Assembly (NCBI GenBank): GCA_021768485.1 | Contig: JAIZVZ010000025.1 | Location: 1-48,767, forward strand | Length of the DNA stretch: 48,767 nucleotides | Direction of reading: 5' to 3' | Origin: Oxalobacteraceae bacterium | GTDB lineage: Bacteria > Pseudomonadota > Gammaproteobacteria > Burkholderiales > Burkholderiaceae_D | In this document: positions 43,538 through 48,767 of the stretch, piece after piece | Layout: each line of letters starts with the position of its first letter | Numbering within the stretch: the stretch's first letter is position 1 | The notes under the pieces: generated by a model | The model's input: the letters and a program-made list of their open reading frames with translations, nothing else | The model's database searches: none | Told to the model about the DNA's origin: nothing | Program-made: the position numbers and the translations under genes

Positions 43538-44707
43538 ATGAAAGCAAAAAAATCGATTCAGACCACGCTGGTGCATAGCGATTACAAGGCTCCGGCTTCG
43601 TTCGATGCCTATCCGATGGCGGTGCACCATGCATCGACGGTGCTGTTTCCGAACGTGGCCGCGATGCGTTCGCGCAAATGGGCCGATAAAAGCGGCTATA
43701 CCTACGGCCTGCACGGCACGCCGACCACTTTTACGCTCGAAGCGAGGATTGCCGAGATCGAAGGCGGGCGTTATTGCGTGCTGGCGCCGAGCGGCCTGGC
43801 CGCCATTTCGATGGTCGATCTGGCTTTCCTGAAAAGCGGCGACGACATCCTGATTCCCGATAATATCTACGGTCCGAACCGCGAGGTCGGCGACTGGCTG
43901 GCGCGCGCTTTCGGCGTCTCGACGCGTTATTACGATCCGCTGATCGGCGCCGGCATTGCCGCCCTGATCACCCCGCATACCAAGCTGATCTGGACCGAAG
44001 CACCCGGTTCGGTCACCATGGAAATGCCCGATATCAAAGCCATTGCGCGCGCCGCCAACGATGCCGGCGTCCTCGTCGCGCTCGACAATACGTGGTCGGC
44101 CGGACTGGCTTTCAACGGCTTCGAACATGGCGCCGACATCGTCATGCAGGCGCTGACCAAGTACCATTCGGGCGGTTCCGATGTGCTGATGGGGGCGGTG
44201 GTGACGCGCGAGCCGGCGCTGAGCCGCCGGCTCGACCTTGCTTACCGCCACATGGGACTCGGGGTCGGCGCCGACGATGCCTATCTCGTCTTGCGCGGCC
44301 TGCCGACCATGAAGCTGCGTTTCGAGGCGCACGACTTGTCGGCGCGCCGCATCGCGGCCTGGATGCAGGCCCGGCCCGAAATTGCCAAGGTCTTGCATCC
44401 GGCCTTGCCCGATTGTCCAGGTCACGCGATCTGGCAACGCGATTTCACCGGTGCCGGCGGCCTGTTTTCAGTCATCTTCGATCCGCGCTACAGCGAGCAG
44501 CAGACCGACCGTTTCGTCGATAGCCTGGACCTGTTCAAGATCGGTTACAGCTGGGGCGGCGCCAGCAGCCTGGTCATGCCTTACCGCATCGATTCGATGC
44601 GCAGCAACTGGAGCGAGCCGGGCCAGCTCGTGCGTCTGAACATCGGCCTCGAAAGCACCGACGACTTGATTGCCGACCTCGAGCAGGCGCTGGCCACCTT
44701 GAAATAA
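43538..44707 (+). CDS. metC: Cystathionine beta-lyase MetC
   Basis: 389 residues, Cys/Met-metabolism PLP enzyme. Key segments: TLVHSDYKAP near the start, YTYGLHGTPTTF, VLAPSGLAAISMVDLAFL, VALDNTWSAGLAFNGFEHGA and the PLP lysine 208 in ALTKYHSGGSDVLMG, then SYSWGGASSLVMP-like ending (GYSWGGASSLVMPY). The SGLAAIS and WGGASSL details fit MetC-type lyases better than cystathionine gamma-synthases. It cleaves cystathionine to homocysteine, pyruvate and ammonia in methionine synthesis. Starts immediately after the rimO stop, so the two are co-transcribed. Confidence 0.92.
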   Translation: MKAKKSIQTTLVHSDYKAPASFDAYPMAVHHASTVLFPNVAAMRSRKWADKSGYTYGLHGTPTTFTLEARIAEIEGGRYCVLAPSGLAAISMVDLAFLKSGDDILIPDNIYGPNREVGDWLARAFGVSTRYYDPLIGAGIAALITPHTKLIWTEAPGSVTMEMPDIKAIARAANDAGVLVALDNTWSAGLAFNGFEHGADIVMQALTKYHSGGSDVLMGAVVTREPALSRRLDLAYRHMGLGVGADDAYLVLRGLPTMKLRFEAHDLSARRIAAWMQARPEIAKVLHPALPDCPGHAIWQRDFTGAGGLFSVIFDPRYSEQQTDRFVDSLDLFKIGYSWGGASSLVMPYRIDSMRSNWSEPGQLVRLNIGLESTDDLIADLEQALATLK

Positions 44708-44750
44708 ACGCCGATCGCGAAGCTGATGCGGGCGCCGGCGGCGGCCTGCC

Positions 44751-45113
44751 TCAGCCCGGCATCGCCTTGTTATTGTTGAGATCGAGCCAGCCCTTGAGCA
44801 GGCGGTAAGCCTTCCACAGCCAGGCGAAAGTCCAGATCAGCCAGGCCAGCGGGATGCCGACGATGGTGGCAAAGCAGAGCATGCCGGCCGTCATCCAGAA
44901 CACATACCACCAGAACGAACGGATTTGCCACGAGTGATGGCTGTACACGAAGGTGCCGGCCGCTTCGCCGCGCCTGAGGTAATTGATAAAGAGCGGAATG
45001 ACGGAAAACAGGCCCAGCGACAGGAAAAATCCCGCCGCGTGAAAGATATAGAGCCACCAGGCGGTGTTTTTCAGCGACGCGGTACGCTCATCGAAAAGCA
45101 GTTCTTGCTGCAT
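44751..45113 (-). CDS. Small polytopic membrane protein, DUF4870-like
   Basis: 120 residues from ATG 45113 with GGGAG at 6-base spacing; an in-frame upstream start adds 18 residues without support. Three to four hydrophobic segments: WWLYIFHAAGFFLSLGLFSV, FWWYVFWMTAGMLCFATIVG and IPLAWLIWTFAWLWKAYRLL, with SHHSWQIRSFWW between them. The Tyr/Trp-rich pattern and the ending WKAYRLLKGWLDLNNNKAMP resemble DUF4870-type proteins. Function unknown. It is downstream of serB on the same strand, with a 69-base gap. Confidence 0.8.
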   Translation of the reverse strand: MQQELLFDERTASLKNTAWWLYIFHAAGFFLSLGLFSVIPLFINYLRRGEAAGTFVYSHHSWQIRSFWWYVFWMTAGMLCFATIVGIPLAWLIWTFAWLWKAYRLLKGWLDLNNNKAMPG

Positions 45114-45182
45114 GGCGGCTCCCGTTATTGTGATGGTTTTAATCATAACAGGATTGTTGCCCGCCATTTTGGCGCTGTCCGC

Positions 45183-46025
45183 TCAGAGAAACAGCAGCGG
45201 CAAGCCGTCGAGGCCGACGAAATTGAAGGCGGCGTCGGCCTGCGCGCGCACCACCGGCTTGGCGTGAAAGGCCAGCGACAGGCCGGCGCCGGCCATCATC
45301 TGCAAATCGTTGGCGCCGTCGCCGATGACGATGGCCTGCTGCGGGCCGACACCGAGTTCGGCGCATACGCGCGCCACCGTACGCTGTTTTTCATGGGCGT
45401 CGACAATGGTGCCGAGCAGTTTGCCGGTCAATTTTCCATCGATCACCTCGAGCTCGTTGGCATGCGCGAAATCGAGCCCGAGCCGGGCCTGCAGGCGCTC
45501 CGTGAAAAACGTGAAACCGCCCGAAATCAGCAGCGTTTTCAGGCCGGCCGTGCGCGCCGCCTCCAGCATCTGCTCGGCGCCGGCCGATAAATGCACGCGC
45601 TCGTCGTAGACCCGCTGCAGCGCCTCGACATGCAGGCCGCGCAGCAGGGCGACGCGGCGCAGCAGGCTTTCGACAAATTCGATCTCGCCGCGCATGGAGG
45701 CTTCGGTAATGGCCGCCACTTGCGGCTTCAAGCCGTGCATGTCGGCGATTTCATCGATGCATTCGATCGTGATCAGGGTCGAATCCATGTCCATCGCCAG
45801 CAGCCGGAAGTGCTGCAGGCTGAGGCTGCCGTCGATGAAGGTGGCGTCGATGCCGGCGGTCAGCGCGGCCGCCGCAACCTTGGCGCGGATCTCGGGGGTG
45901 TCGGCGACGCCGATGCAGCGCATGCTGTTGGCAGTCGTCTCGACGCTGTGGCGGCTGTCGGCGAGGGCGGCGATGGCGCGCGCTTCGGCGCGGTTCAGGC
46001 GCGCCTGTTGCAAAATCAGATCCAT
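45183..46025 (-). CDS. serB: Phosphoserine phosphatase SerB
   Basis: 280 residues from ATG 46025 (GGA at 7-base spacing). HAD-family motifs: DMDST with nucleophile Asp 79 and Asp 81 (LLAMDMDSTLITIECIDEIA), ISGGFTFFTERLQ, and GDGANDLQMMAGAGLSLAFH. An N-terminal regulatory stretch of about 70 residues precedes the catalytic domain, as in other SerB proteins. It dephosphorylates phosphoserine, the last step of serine synthesis. Only one base separates it from the mfd stop, so the two form a coupled unit. Confidence 0.95.
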   Translation of the reverse strand: MDLILQQARLNRAEARAIAALADSRHSVETTANSMRCIGVADTPEIRAKVAAAALTAGIDATFIDGSLSLQHFRLLAMDMDSTLITIECIDEIADMHGLKPQVAAITEASMRGEIEFVESLLRRVALLRGLHVEALQRVYDERVHLSAGAEQMLEAARTAGLKTLLISGGFTFFTERLQARLGLDFAHANELEVIDGKLTGKLLGTIVDAHEKQRTVARVCAELGVGPQQAIVIGDGANDLQMMAGAGLSLAFHAKPVVRAQADAAFNFVGLDGLPLLFL

Positions 46026-46026
46026 G

Positions 46027-48767
46027 TCATTTCCGTTTTTTGGTAGTGGCTGACTGTTCACGGTTCAATTCGCGCATCACCGTCTTGACCTGGTTGACGC
46101 GCGCCGCCAGGTCGGGCATGGCGGCGGTAATGCGCAGTTTATCCTGTCCGAACAGATTGATGTGGCGGTTCTTCTGGATCAGCTCGATGATGCGCATCGA
46201 ATCGACGGGCGGATTGGGAATGAAATGCAGGACCACCGCCTCGTTATGGGCATCGATCTTGATGATGCCGAGCTTTTCCGCATCGACCCGCAGCCGGTGG
46301 GTTTCCACCAGCGCCTTGGCCGGTTCCGGCAGTTTGCCGAAGCGGTCTATCATCTCTTCGTGAATATCGTCGATATTTTCTTGCGACTTGCAACTGGCCA
46401 GGCGTTTATAAATCGACAAGCGCTCGTGGACGTCGCGGCAATAATCGCCGGGCAACAGGGCCGGCACGTGCAGATTGATTTCGGTGGTCGAGGCCATCGG
46501 CGAGGCCAGATCGGGCTCCTTGCCTTCCTTGAGCGCGCGCACCGCTTCGTTGAGCATGTCGAAATACAGCTGAAAGCCGATCTCGGTCATTTCGCCCGAC
46601 TGGTTGTCGCCGAGGACCTCGCCGGCGCCGCGGATTTCCAGATCATGCATGGCCAGATAAAAGCCGCTGCCCAGTTCTTCCATCTGCTGGATCGCTTCCA
46701 GCCGGCGCTGCGCCAGCTTGGTCAGGCCGTGGACGTCGTGCACCAGCAGATAGGCGTAGGCCTGGTGATGCGAGCGGCCGACGCGGCCGCGCAACTGGTG
46801 CAGCTGCGCCAGGCCGAAACGGTCGGCGCGGTGCATGATGATGGTATTGGCGCTGGGGACGTCGATGCCCGTTTCGATGATGGTCGTGCATAGCAGGATG
46901 TTGAAGCGGTGGGCGACGAAATCGCGCATCACTTTTTCGAGGTCGCGCTCGTGCATCTGGCCGTGGGCGACGCCGATGCGCGCCTCCGGCAGCAGATCGC
47001 TGAGCATCGCCAGCCGGTTCTGGATGGTCTCGACCTCGTTGTGCAGGAAGTAGACCTGGCCGCCGCGCTTGAGTTCGCGCAGGCAGGCCTCGCGGATCAC
47101 GTCCTCGCCTTCGCTGCGCACAAAAGTCTTGATCGCCAGGCGTTTTTGCGGCGCGGTCGAGATGATGGAAAAATCGCGCAAGCCTTCCATCGCCATCCCC
47201 AGCGTGCGCGGAATCGGCGTCGCCGTCAGCGTCAGGACGTCGACTTCGGCCCGCAGCGCCTTTAAAGTCTCTTTCTGGCGTACCCCGAAACGGTGTTCTT
47301 CATCGATGATGACCAGCCCCAGGCGCGTGAACTTGACGTCGGACGACAATAATTTATGGGTGCCGATGACGATGTCGAGCGTGCCGTCCGACATGCCCTT
47401 GATCGCTTGCGTGATTTCCTTGCCCGAGCGGAAACGCGACAGTTCGGCAATCTTCACCGGCCAGTCGGAAAAGCGGTCGGCAAAGGTCTGGGCGTGCTGT
47501 TCGGCCAGCAGCGTGGTCGGCGCCAGGATCGCCACCTGCTTGCCGCCCATGACGGCCAGGAAAGCGGCGCGCAGCGCGACCTCGGTCTTGCCGAAGCCGA
47601 CGTCGCCGCAGATCAGACGGTCCATCGGTTTGCCGCTGGTCATGTCCTTGATCACGGCATTGATTGCCATGGCCTGGTCGGGCGTCTCTTCGAAGCCGAA
47701 ACTGTCGGCAAAACGGTCGTAATCGTGCGCCGAGTACTCGAAGGCATGGCCTTTGCGCAGTGCCCGCCGCGCATACAGATTGAGCAGTTCGGCGGCGGTG
47801 TCGCGCACCTGCTGGGCCGCCTTGCGTTTGGCGCGGTCCCACTGGCCGGCGCCCAGCACATGCAGCGGCGCATCCTCGCTCGAGGCGCCCGAATAGCGCG
47901 AAATCACGTGCAGCTGCGAGACCGGCACGTAGAGCTTGGTTTCCTTGGCATATTCGAGATGCAAAAATTCGGTCTCGCCTTCGCCGAGGTCCATGCTGAT
48001 CAGGCCCATGTAGCGGCCGATGCCATGGTTGATGTGGACCACGGGGTCGCCGACCTTCAGTTCCGAGAGGTCGCGCACCATGGCTTCGACCTGGATCGCG
48101 CCTTCCTGCTTTTTGCTGCCGACCCGGCGCCCGGAACCGGCATACAGTTCGGCCTCGGTGATGAAAATCCAGTCGCCTTGCTCGCGCAGCCAGCCGAAGC
48201 CGGCCTGCAGCGGAGCCACGCCGAGCATCAGGCCGGCATCCGAGCCGGCAAAGCCGGCCAGGCCTTCGATCTCGGTTTCGACCACCGGCAGCCGGTAAGC
48301 GCTGAAATACTGGGCCAGCGTCTCGCGCCGGCCGTTGCTCTCGGCGCAGATCAGGACCCGCTGCTTTTTCTTGTCGGCGCCGGCCAGATAGCTGCGCAGC
48401 TTGGCCAGCGGATCGTCGAGCCGGCGGTTGACGGCCACATCGCCGAGCGGAATCGACAGCGCTTCGCCGGCGACATCGCTGGCGGCGCCGGCCACGATCC
48501 AGCGGCCGAACGGCTTGACCAGCGTGAAGAAGTCTTCGGCTGTCAGAAACAGGTCCTTGGGCGGCAGCAGCGGCCGTTCGCGGTCCGATTTGAGAAAACT
48601 GTAGCGCGATTCGGTATCTTGCCAGAAGCGCTTGATGGCGTCGTCGATCGGTCCGATCAGCGCAAAGGTGATGTCGGCCGGCAGATATTCGAACAGGGTG
48701 GCGGTTTCTTCGAAAAACAGCGGCAGATAGTATTCGATACCGGCCGAGGCGATGCCGCTGCCGATAT
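46027..48767 (-). CDS. mfd: Transcription-repair coupling factor Mfd (N-terminus beyond the window)
   Basis: 912 residues are visible; the frame stays open to the right edge, so about 240 N-terminal residues are missing against the usual 1150. Visible order: end of the UvrB-like region, the CarD-type RNA-polymerase-interaction domain (VGDPVVHINHGIGRYMGLIS, HLEYAKETKLYVPVSQLHVI), the RecG-like helicase with Walker A ICGDVGFGKTEVALRAAF, box VIIDEEHRFGV and TATPIPRTL, the translocation motif QLHQLRGRVGRSHHQAYAYL, and the C-terminal TRCF domain. Mfd pushes stalled RNA polymerase off lesions and recruits UvrA. It is upstream of serB on the same strand. Confidence 0.97.
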   Translation of the reverse strand, partial: IGSGIASAGIEYYLPLFFEETATLFEYLPADITFALIGPIDDAIKRFWQDTESRYSFLKSDRERPLLPPKDLFLTAEDFFTLVKPFGRWIVAGAASDVAGEALSIPLGDVAVNRRLDDPLAKLRSYLAGADKKKQRVLICAESNGRRETLAQYFSAYRLPVVETEIEGLAGFAGSDAGLMLGVAPLQAGFGWLREQGDWIFITEAELYAGSGRRVGSKKQEGAIQVEAMVRDLSELKVGDPVVHINHGIGRYMGLISMDLGEGETEFLHLEYAKETKLYVPVSQLHVISRYSGASSEDAPLHVLGAGQWDRAKRKAAQQVRDTAAELLNLYARRALRKGHAFEYSAHDYDRFADSFGFEETPDQAMAINAVIKDMTSGKPMDRLICGDVGFGKTEVALRAAFLAVMGGKQVAILAPTTLLAEQHAQTFADRFSDWPVKIAELSRFRSGKEITQAIKGMSDGTLDIVIGTHKLLSSDVKFTRLGLVIIDEEHRFGVRQKETLKALRAEVDVLTLTATPIPRTLGMAMEGLRDFSIISTAPQKRLAIKTFVRSEGEDVIREACLRELKRGGQVYFLHNEVETIQNRLAMLSDLLPEARIGVAHGQMHERDLEKVMRDFVAHRFNILLCTTIIETGIDVPSANTIIMHRADRFGLAQLHQLRGRVGRSHHQAYAYLLVHDVHGLTKLAQRRLEAIQQMEELGSGFYLAMHDLEIRGAGEVLGDNQSGEMTEIGFQLYFDMLNEAVRALKEGKEPDLASPMASTTEINLHVPALLPGDYCRDVHERLSIYKRLASCKSQENIDDIHEEMIDRFGKLPEPAKALVETHRLRVDAEKLGIIKIDAHNEAVVLHFIPNPPVDSMRIIELIQKNRHINLFGQDKLRITAAMPDLAARVNQVKTVMRELNREQSATTKKRK

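Noticed and set aside
42910-44437. Large minus-strand frames opposite rimO and metC
   Set aside because: Arg/His/Gln-rich mirror frames with no motifs; both + strand genes have complete sets of catalytic residues.

Overview
The window looks like ordinary chromosomal DNA of a Gram-negative betaproteobacterium of the order Burkholderiales, most likely the family Oxalobacteraceae (Janthinobacterium/Massilia/Duganella relatives). The grounds are the gene content and order (a cheW-mcp-cheR-cheD-cheB-cheY run, phaC-phaR-rimO-metC, divergent bamD/rluD, mfd-serB), the GC-rich codon use with many GGC/GCC/CTG codons, and a complete MSHA-type pilus locus. The taxon is an inference from synteny and protein flavour, not from a search. 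I see no tRNA, rRNA, CRISPR array, transposase or prophage.

Layout. 1-5150 is a chemotaxis operon on the + strand: the tail of cheW, one methyl-accepting chemotaxis protein whose C-terminal pentapeptide is a likely CheR/CheB tether, then cheR, cheD, cheB and cheY. No cheZ follows; instead there is a 427-base gap and a degenerate-EAL/HDOD regulator. 6863-8429 holds a DUF5996 protein and a tiny Ser/Thr-rich protein with its own promoter-like -10 box and terminator. 8493-17092 is an acyl-CoA region: a heteromeric-type acyl-CoA dehydrogenase pair, a Nu-class-like glutathione transferase, a GT-C-like membrane protein with TPRs, and a minus-strand set of histidine phosphatase, APH-fold kinase and acyl-CoA dehydrogenase. 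The last two resemble the two halves of the animal fusion proteins ACAD10/ACAD11. The same 12-base palindrome lies upstream of both acyl-CoA gene sets.

17345-32435 is a 15-kb MSHA pilus locus in one direction: mshE, mshG, an mshF-like minor pilin, three mshA-type major pilins in tandem, mshC, mshD, mshO, mshP, then mshI, a PilN-like gene, mshJ, mshK, mshL, mshM and mshN. MshE carries two MshEN c-di-GMP-binding motifs, so the machine is probably set by c-di-GMP. Hairpins between the pilin genes probably set pilin dosage against the assembly machinery. The prepilin peptidase is not in the window.

32464-48767 is mostly housekeeping: a degenerate HD-GYP protein, a YbdL-like aminotransferase, an orphan PIN-domain protein, yaaA, bamD, rluD, pgeF, a small membrane protein divergent from phaC, phaC and phaR (polyhydroxyalkanoate synthesis and its repressor), rimO, metC, a small membrane protein, serB and the C-terminal four fifths of mfd.

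The most unusual DNA-level feature is a recurring pattern of short tandem repeats, with units of 11 to 15 bases, in the gaps between genes. Some overlap a stop codon, a start codon or a promoter-like box. The most interesting gene-level points are the split ACAD10/11-like module with its shared palindrome, the triple pilin array with internal hairpins, and an extra beta-rich module inside MshP.
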